The notes beneath the pieces were generated by a model that was not told the origin of the DNA, made no database searches, and was given only the letters and a program-made list of their open reading frames with translations. Shown here piece by piece: positions 43,840-52,280 of a DNA stretch of 64,000 nucleotides. The DNA lies in NCBI RefSeq assembly GCF_000382205.1, contig NZ_KB907787.1:1341176-1405175 (forward strand), written 5' to 3'. The position numbers were made by a program, and so were the translations under genes. Source of the stretch: Dyadobacter beijingensis DSM 21582 (GTDB taxonomy: Bacteria; Bacteroidota; Bacteroidia; Cytophagales; Spirosomataceae). Position 1 is the first letter of the stretch. Each line of letters starts with the position of its first letter.

Positions 43840-44364
43840 TTATTCGTTGATTGCATTCACGGGAAATGAAAGGGTATCAAGCACTTGCAACCGCACGCGG
43901 TCATCATCAGCGTATGATCCGGACAATGTGTACCGACGATCCACCAGGTTATAAATCTCAATGCAAACTTTTTCGGGAAACACAAGCCAGCATTCGGGAA
44001 CGCCGTAAGTTTCATAAACACCCTTTTTGATCACCATATCCATTTTTTTCGAACCTGGCGACACGATTTCGATGACCAGATCAGGCACACCACGAATCCA
44101 GTCCTGCATAATCTCCCGGTTCGCATTGGATACGAAGAAAATATCCGGTTGCAGGTGGTTGAAATCCTGTTCCAGAATTACATCGAATGGCGCAGCGAAT
44201 ACACGACCAAGCTTATTTTGCTTGACGTAGTTGGCCAACAGAAGAAAAAGTTCTCCTGAAGCCGATTGATGGGGCATTTTCGGGCTAGGCGACATAATTT
44301 CCTCCCCGTTGATAATCTGCGTCAGGTCCGGATTGTAGTAAATGGGCGGTTCCAGGGTTTTCAT
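43840..44364 (-). CDS. Uma2-family (DUF820) PD-(D/E)XK nuclease-like protein
   Basis: 174 aa from the ATG at 44362-44364. The frame is open 42 codons further upstream, but that part is unlike the family and runs into the ligA leader. Conserved residues are in QPDIFFVSN, VPDLVIEIVSPGS (Asp and Glu of PD...ExK) and KKGVYETYGVPECWLVFP. Uma2 proteins are common in Cyanobacteria and Bacteroidota and are predicted restriction-like endonucleases; their biological role is unknown. Divergent from ligA, with no obvious partner gene. Confidence 0.85.
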   Translation of the reverse strand: MKTLEPPIYYNPDLTQIINGEEIMSPSPKMPHQSASGELFLLLANYVKQNKLGRVFAAPFDVILEQDFNHLQPDIFFVSNANREIMQDWIRGVPDLVIEIVSPGSKKMDMVIKKGVYETYGVPECWLVFPEKVCIEIYNLVDRRYTLSGSYADDDRVRLQVLDTLSFPVNAINE

Positions 44365-44544
44365 ATGCTTGGCCGTTTTGAACGAAAATACTAAAAATGT
44401 GCGACATACTGAGTGTGTGGTTGATATGCGAATCTTCTGTTGATACGACAGCATCCGCACTTCGTCACACATCTTTTTGCGAGTGCTCAAAATTTGAATT
44501 AAATCTTAAATTTGGGCCGAATCATTTAAGCCGCCGTGACCACT

Positions 44545-46632
44545 ATGAATCCCGAACAGAGAATCCAGGAGCTTTCAGAAAAGCTGCATTTTTATAATGA
44601 CCGCTACTACCAGGACAGCGTGTCGGAAATATCGGATTACGAATTCGACCAGCTGCTCAAAGAGTTGCAGGCCCTGGAAAATGAATATCCGCAGTTCAGG
44701 CAGGACGATTCGCCTACCATGCGTGTCGGCGGGACGGTTACCAAGGCGTTCAACACGGTGTATCACCGCTACCCGATGCTATCGCTCGACAATACCTATA
44801 ATGAGGACGAGCTGCGCAGTTTCGACGACCGTGTGCGCCGCGGGCTCGACGGCGAGCCTTACGAATACATTTGCGAGCTTAAATTCGACGGGATTTCTCT
44901 CAGTTTTACCTACGAAAACGGCGTCCTCGTGCGCGGCGTAACGCGCGGCGACGGTACGCGCGGCGATGAGATCACAAACAATGTCAAAACCATTCGTTCA
45001 CTGCCGTTGCGCGTTAAAGCGGAGAATATACCGCCGGTTTTTGAGATCCGTGGCGAGGGTTTTATGCCCCTGTCTTCTTTCCAGAAGCTGAATGAGGAAA
45101 TGGAAACGCTGGGCGAGAACCAGTATGCCAATCCCCGCAATGCCGCTTCGGGCTCGTTCAAGTTACAGGATTCGGGAGAATCGGCGCGGCGAGGGCTCGA
45201 CAGCTACATTTATTCGTTCTTGTCGGATCATGAATTTTTCAAAAGCCACGAGGAAAGTTTGCTGGCATTGAAATCCTGGGGTTTCAACGTGTCGCCGGGC
45301 TGGAAAAAGGTCTCGAATATCGACGAGGTGATCGCCTACATTCACGAATGGGAAGAAAAACGGGCGCATTTGCCGCTGGCTACGGACGGTATCGTGGTCA
45401 AAATCAATTCGTTTGAACAGCAGCGGGAACTTGGTTTCACGGCTAAAAGCCCGCGCTGGGCTATTTCCTACAAATACAAGGCAGAAAACAAACCGGCCGT
45501 GCTGCGGATGGTCACTTACCAGGTGGGCCGAACGGGCGCCGTGACGCCGGTGGCTAACCTGTGCGACCTTACCGAGCGCGCATTGCCTTATAACCAGGTG
45601 AAAGGCGTGCATTTGTCGGGCACGCGTGTGAAGCGCGCCACACTGCACAATGCCAATGAGCTCGAAAGGCTGGGTATCCGCCTCGGCGACACGGTTTTCG
45701 TGGAGAAAAGCGGCGAGATCATCCCGAAAATTACCGGCGTGGACATTTCGCAGCGTGAGAAGTACGACACCGAGCCGATCATCTTCCCGACGCATTGCCC
45801 CGAATGCAACTCCGAATTGCAGCGTAATGAAGGCGAGGTCGCATTCTTCTGCCCGAACGACAGCCATTGCCCGCCGCAGCTGAAAGGCCGCATCGAGCAT
45901 TTCATCCACCGCAAAGCGATGAATATCGAAAGTTTGGGGGAAGGTAAAATAGAACTGCTGTTCGATCTGGACCTTGTGCGCACCCCCGCGGACCTGTACG
46001 ACCTGAACTACGACAAGCTGCTCGGCCTGGAAAAGAACCTGCTGAACGAAGAAACCGGCAAGGTGAAGAAGATCAGCTTCCGTGAAAAAACGGTGGATAA
46101 CATTCTGAAAGGCATTGACCTGTCGCGTACGGTGCCATTCAAAAATGTGCTCTTCGCCTTGGGTATCCGGTTCGTGGGGCAAACGGTGGCGGAAAAGCTG
46201 GCAGCCTATTTCAAATCCATGCAGGCATTGCGCGCAGCTACGTACGACCAGCTTACGGCCGTACCCGAAATCGGCGGTCGCATTGCATTGAGTATCGAAT
46301 CGTTTTTCAGCGTACCGGAAAATCAGTTGCTCGTTGAGCGATTGGAGCGGGCTGGTTTGCAAATGGAAAGCGACGAGAAGCCGGTTGAAATCGAAAGCGA
46401 CCTGCTGGAAGGCAAGACGTTCGTCATTTCCGGGGTTTTCGAAAATTTCGAGCGCGATGAGCTCAAAGAAAAGATCGAGGCGAATGGCGGAAAGGTACTG
46501 AGCGGCGTGTCCGGGAAGCTCAATTACCTGCTCGCTGGGGCCAATATGGGACCTTCCAAGCTCGAAAAAGCCCGTAAGCTCGGCGTTACGATCATCTCCG
46601 AGGAAGAATTTTTAGCAATGATTGGAAATTAA
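44545..46632 (+). CDS. ligA: NAD-dependent DNA ligase LigA
   Basis: 695 aa from the ATG at 44545 (a GTG three codons earlier is possible). Domains in order: Ia/NAD binding (HFYNDRYYQDSVSEISDYEFD), the adenylation domain with nucleophile Lys113 in ELKFDGISLSF, the OB fold, a four-Cys zinc finger (CPEC ... CPNDSHC), helix-hairpin-helix repeats and a C-terminal BRCT domain (GKTFVISGVFENFERDEL). It seals nicks in replication and repair. A TAAATTTG match to the -7 element lies at 44507-44514, about 30 nt upstream. It is followed 65 bp later by dapA. Confidence 0.97.
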   Translation: MNPEQRIQELSEKLHFYNDRYYQDSVSEISDYEFDQLLKELQALENEYPQFRQDDSPTMRVGGTVTKAFNTVYHRYPMLSLDNTYNEDELRSFDDRVRRGLDGEPYEYICELKFDGISLSFTYENGVLVRGVTRGDGTRGDEITNNVKTIRSLPLRVKAENIPPVFEIRGEGFMPLSSFQKLNEEMETLGENQYANPRNAASGSFKLQDSGESARRGLDSYIYSFLSDHEFFKSHEESLLALKSWGFNVSPGWKKVSNIDEVIAYIHEWEEKRAHLPLATDGIVVKINSFEQQRELGFTAKSPRWAISYKYKAENKPAVLRMVTYQVGRTGAVTPVANLCDLTERALPYNQVKGVHLSGTRVKRATLHNANELERLGIRLGDTVFVEKSGEIIPKITGVDISQREKYDTEPIIFPTHCPECNSELQRNEGEVAFFCPNDSHCPPQLKGRIEHFIHRKAMNIESLGEGKIELLFDLDLVRTPADLYDLNYDKLLGLEKNLLNEETGKVKKISFREKTVDNILKGIDLSRTVPFKNVLFALGIRFVGQTVAEKLAAYFKSMQALRAATYDQLTAVPEIGGRIALSIESFFSVPENQLLVERLERAGLQMESDEKPVEIESDLLEGKTFVISGVFENFERDELKEKIEANGGKVLSGVSGKLNYLLAGANMGPSKLEKARKLGVTIISEEEFLAMIGN

Positions 46633-46697
46633 GTAAATAATATAGCCCCGGAAGGCTAACTTTGTGTTTTAAAATCTAACAATTATATAAGTAAATA

Positions 46698-47588
46698 ATG
46701 CCATTGGACCAACGTTTCAAAGGGGTAGGGGCCGCGCTGATCACACCTTTTGATGAACAGAATGAGATTGATTACCCGGGTCTGAAAAGACTGATCGAAC
46801 TGGTAACGGAAGGTGGTACGGACTACCTGGTAGTACAAGGAACAACAGGCGAGTCGCCAACAGTTTTCTCGAAGGAAAAGCGTGATATCCTGGCATTTAC
46901 AATAAAGAACAACTACAAAAAGCTGCCGATCGTTTACGGTGTCGGAAGCAACAATACCCAGGAAGTACTGAATACCATTAAGGAGACCGACTTCACGGGC
47001 GTGGACGCTATCCTCTCGGTATGTCCTTATTACAACAAACCGACGCAGGAAGGCATTATCGCCCATTTTACGGCCATCGCCGACGCTTCACCTGTTCCGG
47101 TCCTTTTGTATAATGTACCTGGCCGTACGGTAATCAATATGAAAGCGGATACGATCGTGAAACTGGCGGCGCATCCGAATATCATCGGTATCAAAGACGC
47201 CGGCGGCAGCCTCGAACAAAGCATGGAACTCGCTTCACGCGCGCCGGAAGACTTCCTGCTGCTTTCGGGCGACGATAATCTGGTAACGACGATGGTAAGT
47301 GTAGGCTGGCACGGTGTGATCTCGGTGATTGCCAATGCATTCCCGAAGGAATTCCGCGAGCTTACCTGGGCTGCACTGGAAGGCCGTTTCAAAGACGCCG
47401 CGAGATTGCAACTCGCATTCCTCGAATTCGATACACTGCTCTACATCGAATCGAATCCGGTAGGCATCAAGAAATGCCTGGAAATCAAAGGCATTTGCAG
47501 CTCGGACGTGCGTTTGCCGTTGCTGAAAGCTTCGAAAGAACTGGGTGAGAAGCTGGAAAAGGCAATGGTACGGGAAGGGTTTATGTGA
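46698..47588 (+). CDS. dapA: 4-hydroxy-tetrahydrodipicolinate synthase
   Basis: 296 aa TIM barrel. QGTTGESPTVFSKEK contains the pyruvate-binding TTGES; YYNKPTQEGI carries the catalytic Tyr; GIKDAGGSLEQS holds the Schiff-base Lys (about 165). It condenses pyruvate with aspartate semialdehyde, the first committed step to diaminopimelate and lysine. A TAACTTTG promoter-like element lies 34 nt upstream (46657-46664), so it probably has its own promoter apart from ligA. The 3' side shows short AGTCA-word repeats and then an intrinsic terminator. Confidence 0.95.
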   Translation: MPLDQRFKGVGAALITPFDEQNEIDYPGLKRLIELVTEGGTDYLVVQGTTGESPTVFSKEKRDILAFTIKNNYKKLPIVYGVGSNNTQEVLNTIKETDFTGVDAILSVCPYYNKPTQEGIIAHFTAIADASPVPVLLYNVPGRTVINMKADTIVKLAAHPNIIGIKDAGGSLEQSMELASRAPEDFLLLSGDDNLVTTMVSVGWHGVISVIANAFPKEFRELTWAALEGRFKDAARLQLAFLEFDTLLYIESNPVGIKKCLEIKGICSSDVRLPLLKASKELGEKLEKAMVREGFM

Positions 47589-47598
47589 CAAGAAAAAA

Positions 47599-47637
47599 GT
47601 CAGGACTAGTCAAGTGAGTCATTCGTAGTCATTTGTG
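47599..47637. repeat. AGTCA-word tandem repeat after dapA
   Basis: Four consecutive units of 9-10 nt beginning AGTCA (47599, 47609, 47618, 47628) follow the dapA stop by 10 nt. The same words make up the left arm of the large repeat after pepT (52051-52100). Confidence 0.7.
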
Positions 47638-47695
47638 GTTTGCAATGGTTGGGTGTTGAGATTTGGGTATTCCGGCTTTCAATTTATATTTCAGG

Positions 47696-47741
47696 CATCA
47701 CAGGTTTGGGGATTTAATTCCGACCTGTGATGTTTTGTTTT
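47696..47741 (+). terminator. dapA intrinsic terminator
   Basis: CATCACAGGT (47696-47705) pairs with ACCTGTGATG (47723-47732), followed by TTTTGTTTT. The loop can extend the stem with GGGAT/ATTCC. It lies 107 nt past the dapA stop and just before the aminotransferase gene. Confidence 0.85.
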
Positions 47742-47760
47742 AAACCAAAAGCGAAATGTT

Positions 47761-48831
47761 ATGATTACGTTTTACCCAGGGCCCAGCAAGGTTTATCCGC
47801 AGGTCGAACAACATATTTCCGAAGCATTTGCCAGCGGGCTCATCAGCTCCAATCACCGCAGCGAGGGCTTCATGCAGTTGCTGGAACAAACAATCGCCGA
47901 TCTGAAAGTGAAGCTCGACGTGCCGGCCGGTTATGAGGTCTATTTCGTGTCGTCGGCGACGGAATGCTGGGAAATCATCGCGCAGTCGCTCCTGATCGAT
48001 TCGAGCTTGCATATATACAATGGCGCATTCGGGGAAAAATGGATGGAGTATACCCACCGCATTTCGCTCCGCACCAGCGACGCTTCTTTCGGGCTGAACG
48101 AGACGTTGCTCATGGACCGTTCAGCCGTTTTTTCACGCAATGAACTCATATGTGTTACCCATAACGAAACGTCGAACGGCACCAAAGTCCCGGAGGATTT
48201 TTTGCTTGACATTCGTAAAAAAGTCGATAACCTCATTGCCGTGGATGCCACGTCGTCGATGGCGGGCGTGAATTTGCCTTGGGAAAACGCGGATATCTGG
48301 TATGCGTCGGTGCAGAAATGCTTTGGCCTGCCTGCCGGGCTCGCGGTCATGATCGTTTCGCCGAAAGCCATCGAGCGGGCGATCCAGGTGGGCGAGCGGA
48401 AGCATTATAACAGCCTGCTGTTTATTCGTGACAACTTTTTGAAGTTCCAGACGCCGTTCACGCCCAATATTCTCGGCATTTACCTGCTGGGAAAAGTGAT
48501 GCAGCAAGTGCCGGCCATCAAGGAGGTGGACAAACAGACGCGCCGGCGCGCGCAGGAATGGTACGCTTTCCTGCTCGAAAACGGTTATGCGCTGGTGGCG
48601 GAAAATACGGCCGTGCGTTCGGACACCGTCATTGCCGTGCGCGAGACGAAAGAACGCGTCGCCGTCCTGAAAAAAGCGGCTAAAAACGAAGGCATTGTGT
48701 TGGGCAACGGGTACGGCAAGGAGAAGGAGACGAGTTTCCGCATTGCCAATTTCCCGGCGATCAGCGACGAGGAAATCGCGATACTGAAAGCATTTTTGGT
48801 AAAAATGGCGCCAAATGGGGCGAATGAGTAG
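47761..48831 (+). CDS. Class V aminotransferase, SerC-like
   Basis: 356 aa, fold-type I PLP enzyme. FYPGPSKVYPQV and SSNHRSEGFMQLLEQTI match the phosphoserine aminotransferase/alanine-glyoxylate aminotransferase group. The PLP Asp is in AVDATSSMAGV and the Schiff-base Lys in WYASVQKCFGLPAGLAV (about 192). SerC is the most likely role (3-phosphohydroxypyruvate plus Glu to phosphoserine). No serA gene is adjacent, so alternative class V substrates cannot be excluded. Monocistronic after a terminator, 61 bp before the Nudix regulator gene. Confidence 0.85.
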   Translation: MITFYPGPSKVYPQVEQHISEAFASGLISSNHRSEGFMQLLEQTIADLKVKLDVPAGYEVYFVSSATECWEIIAQSLLIDSSLHIYNGAFGEKWMEYTHRISLRTSDASFGLNETLLMDRSAVFSRNELICVTHNETSNGTKVPEDFLLDIRKKVDNLIAVDATSSMAGVNLPWENADIWYASVQKCFGLPAGLAVMIVSPKAIERAIQVGERKHYNSLLFIRDNFLKFQTPFTPNILGIYLLGKVMQQVPAIKEVDKQTRRRAQEWYAFLLENGYALVAENTAVRSDTVIAVRETKERVAVLKKAAKNEGIVLGNGYGKEKETSFRIANFPAISDEEIAILKAFLVKMAPNGANE

Positions 48832-48892
48832 TAAATGGCTTTCCTTGTATTTATAACTAAAAACAAATCCACTCACCTGCGGCTTACTAGTT

Positions 48893-49606
48893 GTGCGATT
48901 AGATATTTTAAAGCAATACCAGGCCCAGACCAAATGTCTGGTCGCGCTGGATTCGATTATTTTTGGTTTTGACGGCGAAGAACTGAAACTGTTGCTGGTA
49001 AAAAGGGGCATTGAGGAAGAGCACCATACGTGGTCGCTCATGGGCGGGTGGGTGCAGCCCGACGAAAGCCTCGAAGGCGCCTCTTCCCGCATTCTTTTCG
49101 AGCTCACCAATCTGACGGACATTTACCTCGAACAATTGCACACGTTCGGCAGCCCCCGCCGCGACCCGGTGGAAAGGACGGTCTCGGTGGCCTATTTTGC
49201 ATTGATCAATGTGGAAGACTACGACCACAAGATTTCCAAAAATTTCGAGGCACAGTGGTTTTCGATGCAGGAACTGCCGAAGCTGCTTTTCGATCATGGT
49301 GTGATGGTCGATATGGCGATCCAGCATTTGCGTTACAAGGCCTCTCAGCACCCGATCGGCTTTGAATTGCTGCCGGAGAAATTCACGATTCCGCAGTTGC
49401 AGAAACTGTACGAGGCTATTTTCGGTACGGAGCTCGATAAGCGGAATTTTAGCCGTAAATTGTTGTCTACCAATCTGTTGATTAAACTGGACGAGAAGCA
49501 GAAAGGCTATTCCAAAAAAGGCGCATTCTTTTACAAAATCGACGAAGAGAAGTATAAAAAGCAGTTCAATACATTCCTGAACTTCCTGCCGGGAAGCGCT
49601 TCATAG
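48893..49606 (+). CDS. NrtR-type Nudix-domain transcriptional regulator
   Basis: 237 aa starting at GTG. Residues about 12-150 form a Nudix fold and residues about 160-230 a winged helix (FTIPQLQKLYEAIFG ... NFSRKLLSTNLLIKL), the NrtR architecture. The Nudix box is degenerate: GGWVQPDESLEGASSRILFEL keeps the first Glu (58) and Arg66 but reads RILFEL instead of RExxEE. Metal-dependent hydrolysis is therefore unlikely and the domain probably senses a ligand. In Bacteroidota, relatives regulate sugar or NAD metabolism genes, usually adjacent; here no catabolic operon adjoins, so the regulon is unknown. Confidence 0.87.
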   Translation: MRLDILKQYQAQTKCLVALDSIIFGFDGEELKLLLVKRGIEEEHHTWSLMGGWVQPDESLEGASSRILFELTNLTDIYLEQLHTFGSPRRDPVERTVSVAYFALINVEDYDHKISKNFEAQWFSMQELPKLLFDHGVMVDMAIQHLRYKASQHPIGFELLPEKFTIPQLQKLYEAIFGTELDKRNFSRKLLSTNLLIKLDEKQKGYSKKGAFFYKIDEEKYKKQFNTFLNFLPGSAS

Positions 49607-49701
49607 CCGCCGCTATTTTCACGATCATCGGTTTTTGAGGTTGTGTAAGCAGTCGGTTTTGAGCAACTTTGCGGGATCGAAACGCCCCAAAGTGTAAGCC
49701 C

Positions 49702-50271
49702 ATGTTCAATTTCAAGGAAATCATCTCCGTCACGCTGATCCTCTTTTCGGTGATCGATGTGCTTGGCTCATTGCCGATTATCGTCGATTTCCGGCGGAAA
49801 CTGGGCAAGATCGAGTCGGAGAAAACGACGATTGTGGCTGGTCTGATCATGGTGATCTTTTTGTTTTTGGGAGAAAGATTGCTTAGCCTTTTCGGCGTCG
49901 ATATCGCCTCTTTCGCCATTGCCGGGGCCATTATTCTGTTCCTGCTTGGGCTCGAAATGATTTTGGGCAGGGATATTTTCAAGCACGGTAATGTCGATGT
50001 GGGCGTGGCGTCCATTGTGCCTATTGCGTTCCCGATGATCGCGGGAGCGGCTACGATGACCACATTGCTGTCGCTCCGTTCGACCTACCAGATCCAGAAT
50101 ATCCTGGTCGGCATCGTGCTGAACCTCTTTTTTATTTACCTCGTATTAAAATCATCGAACTGGCTGGAAAGGAAGCTGGGCCAGGGCGGTACCGACATTC
50201 TCCGCAAGGTTTTCGGTATCATTTTGCTGGCAATTTCCATCAAATTGTTCAAAACCAACCTTTCGATGTAG
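49702..50271 (+). CDS. MarC-family integral membrane protein
   Basis: 189 aa from the ATG at 49702; the open frame starts 33 nt earlier but that adds a hydrophilic stretch before the first helix. Six membrane helices; VTLILFSVIDVLGSLPIIVDF, GAIILFLLGLEMIL and IVPIAFPMIAGAATMTTLL are MarC (UPF0056) hallmarks. The family was once linked to multiple antibiotic resistance, but the transport function is unproven. A short CAACTTTG element precedes it. It is transcribed alone between the Nudix regulator and the pyrophosphohydrolase gene. Confidence 0.9.
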   Translation: MFNFKEIISVTLILFSVIDVLGSLPIIVDFRRKLGKIESEKTTIVAGLIMVIFLFLGERLLSLFGVDIASFAIAGAIILFLLGLEMILGRDIFKHGNVDVGVASIVPIAFPMIAGAATMTTLLSLRSTYQIQNILVGIVLNLFFIYLVLKSSNWLERKLGQGGTDILRKVFGIILLAISIKLFKTNLSM

Positions 50272-50326
50272 TGGCGCACGGGTCGCCGTTTTTTATATCA
50301 AGACAAATTTTTAAATCAAATTAACA

Positions 50327-50791
50327 ATGCAACAACTGGATAGCCTTAACCAAGTCGCGGATTTTCACAGAACTTTCAAACACCCGATCCTGGAAACCCC
50401 GACGATCCCCTCCGAAGAACGAAGCCGCCTGCGCGTGGCATTGCTGGCCGAGGAGTTGAAGGAGCTGGAAGTGGCAATCCTCGAAAAGGACATTGTAGAA
50501 GTGGCCGACGCGCTTTGCGACCTGCAATATGTGTTGTCGGGCGCGGTGCTGGAATTCGGTTTGGGCGAAAAATTCCGCACGTTGTTCGATGAAGTGCAGC
50601 GTTCGAATATGTCGAAAGCCTGCAACTCGGTGGAAGAAGCCGAAGCAACCGTGGCACACTACCAGGCGAAAGGTACGGATTGCTATTTCAAAGAGGACAA
50701 TGGCAAATACCTCGTGTACCGCACGGCCGACGATAAGACTTTGAAGAATATCAATTACTCGCCTGCCGATCTGGCGTCGATCATCGGTTAA
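50327..50791 (+). CDS. MazG-like NTP pyrophosphohydrolase
   Basis: 154 aa, all-alpha NTP-PPase superfamily. The metal-binding acidic motifs are ALLAEELKELEVAI (ExxE about 40-43) and DIVEVADALCDLQYVLSG (ExxD). It probably hydrolyses nucleoside triphosphates or phosphoribosyl-ATP to monophosphate and pyrophosphate, a house-cleaning role. The C-terminal 50 residues (YFKEDNGKYLVYRTADDKTL) form a family-specific extension. It lies 30 bp upstream of pepT and the two may be co-transcribed. Confidence 0.85.
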   Translation: MQQLDSLNQVADFHRTFKHPILETPTIPSEERSRLRVALLAEELKELEVAILEKDIVEVADALCDLQYVLSGAVLEFGLGEKFRTLFDEVQRSNMSKACNSVEEAEATVAHYQAKGTDCYFKEDNGKYLVYRTADDKTLKNINYSPADLASIIG

Positions 50792-50821
50792 TCGTATTCT
50801 AATAAATTCAATCGACTCATT

Positions 50822-52054
50822 ATGAGCTCTGTTCTTGAACGATTTCTGCGATATGTGCAAATCGATACACAATCGGACCCTAATTCGGAGACCTTTCCCA
50901 GCACGGCCAAGCAGCGTAACCTGAGCAACCTGCTCGCCGAAGAGCTTCGTGCGTTGGGCGTGGCGGACGCGCATGTGGATGAACATGGGTATGTTTACGC
51001 GACGATCCCGTCGAATTCCGATCGGAAAGACATACCGGTGATTTGCTTTTGCTCGCACGTGGATACTTCGCCGGACGTAACGGGTGAAAACGTAAAACCG
51101 ATCGTTCACCGAAACTGGGACGGCTCGGACATTATCCTGCCGGACGATCATTCGCAGGTTTTGAGAATAGGGGAACTGCACGACCTTGACCAGCAGATCG
51201 GAAACGACATTGTTACTGCCAGCGGTACTACATTACTGGGGGCCGATAACAAGGCGGGCGTGGCCGAAATCATGGCGGCTGCCGAGCATTTGCTGGCCAA
51301 CCCGCATTTGAAACACGGCGACATTAAAATCCTTTTCACGCCGGACGAGGAGGTGGGTCGAGGGACAGAAAAAGTAGATTTACAGAAACTGGGAGCCGAC
51401 TTCGGCTACACGGTAGATGGAGAAGCGATTGGAACGCTGGAAGACGAGACGTTTTCTGCCGATGGTGTGAAAATTACCATTTACGGCGTAAGCACACATC
51501 CGGGCTATGCGATCGGCAAGCTGGAAAATGCATTGAAAATCGCAGCCGAAATACTCGCTCGCTTGCCGAAGAATAAACTTTCGCCGGAAACTACGCAGGA
51601 CAAGGAAGGATTTATCCACCCGGTGCAAATGGAAGGTATTCAGGAAAAAGCGGTTTTGAGCTTCATTATCCGCGATTTTACCGTCGCCGGTCTGCACGAG
51701 AAAGAAGCATTACTGAGAGGCATTGTGGATGATGTTTTGCAGGAATATCCTCAATCGACGGCGGAATTTAAAGTGCAGGAGCAATACCGGAACATGAAGG
51801 AGGTGCTCGACCAGCATCCCGAAGTGATCCAGAATGCATTGGAGGCGATGAAAAGGGTGGGCCTGAACCCGATCCAGCGCAGCATCCGCGGCGGTACGGA
51901 CGGTTCCCGGCTGTCATTCATGGGCCTCCCATGCCCGAATATTTTCGCCGGCGAACATGCATTTCATTCGAAGCTGGAATGGGTATCGGTGCAGGATATG
52001 GAGAAGGCGGTTGACGTTATCGTCAGCTTGGCGGGCGTTTGGGTGGAAAAGTAG
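50822..52054 (+). CDS. pepT: Peptidase T (tripeptidase)
   Basis: 410 aa, M20B metallopeptidase. Zinc ligands and catalytic residues lie in CFCSHVDTSPDVTG, LLGADNKAGVAEIM, LFTPDEEVGRG, TVDGEAIGTLE and FAGEHAFHSKLEW. PepT releases the N-terminal residue of tripeptides in the cytosol. The length matches the family. The TAG stop forms part of the first unit of the large 10-bp repeat that follows (52051-52250), which probably ends its transcript since no ordinary terminator is seen. Confidence 0.96.
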   Translation: MSSVLERFLRYVQIDTQSDPNSETFPSTAKQRNLSNLLAEELRALGVADAHVDEHGYVYATIPSNSDRKDIPVICFCSHVDTSPDVTGENVKPIVHRNWDGSDIILPDDHSQVLRIGELHDLDQQIGNDIVTASGTTLLGADNKAGVAEIMAAAEHLLANPHLKHGDIKILFTPDEEVGRGTEKVDLQKLGADFGYTVDGEAIGTLEDETFSADGVKITIYGVSTHPGYAIGKLENALKIAAEILARLPKNKLSPETTQDKEGFIHPVQMEGIQEKAVLSFIIRDFTVAGLHEKEALLRGIVDDVLQEYPQSTAEFKVQEQYRNMKEVLDQHPEVIQNALEAMKRVGLNPIQRSIRGGTDGSRLSFMGLPCPNIFAGEHAFHSKLEWVSVQDMEKAVDVIVSLAGVWVEK

Positions 52055-52250
52055 TCAGGTGTGGTCATTTATAGTCAAGCGTAGTCATGTATTGTCATAG
52101 GTTTGTCTCAGTTAAAGACTTCCTGACCACACCTGACCAAACCTGACTACACCTGACTACACCTGACCACACCTGACTACACCTGACCACACCTGACCAA
52201 ACCTGACTACACCTGACTACACCTGACCATACCTGACCATACCTGACAAA
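52051..52250. repeat. 10-bp-unit inverted and tandem repeat after pepT
   Basis: Thirteen in-register 10-bp units of consensus ACCTGACYAC run from 52121 to 52250. To their left, 52051-52110 holds six degenerate units in the opposite orientation (GTAGTCAGGT, GTGGTCATTT, ATAGTCAAGC, GTAGTCATGT and so on), separated by 10 nt. The two blocks can pair into a long imperfect hairpin. The first unit overlaps the pepT stop codon. Confidence 0.92.
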
Positions 52251-52270
52251 TACATTAATAGTTAATAAAA

Positions 52271-52275
52271 AGGAG
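52271..52275 (+). promoter_or_regulatory. Shine-Dalgarno site of the RNase HI gene
   Basis: AGGAG lies 5 nt before the GTG start at 52281. Good Shine-Dalgarno sites are rare in this window, and this one decides the GTG start. Confidence 0.7.
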
Positions 52276-52280
52276 CATTC

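Noticed and set aside
43840..44364. Toxin-antitoxin or restriction system around the Uma2 protein
   Set aside because: No partner gene, methylase or antitoxin lies beside it.
49702..50271. Antibiotic resistance determinant (MarC)
   Set aside because: The family name is historical; resistance function is not supported and no resistance context is present.
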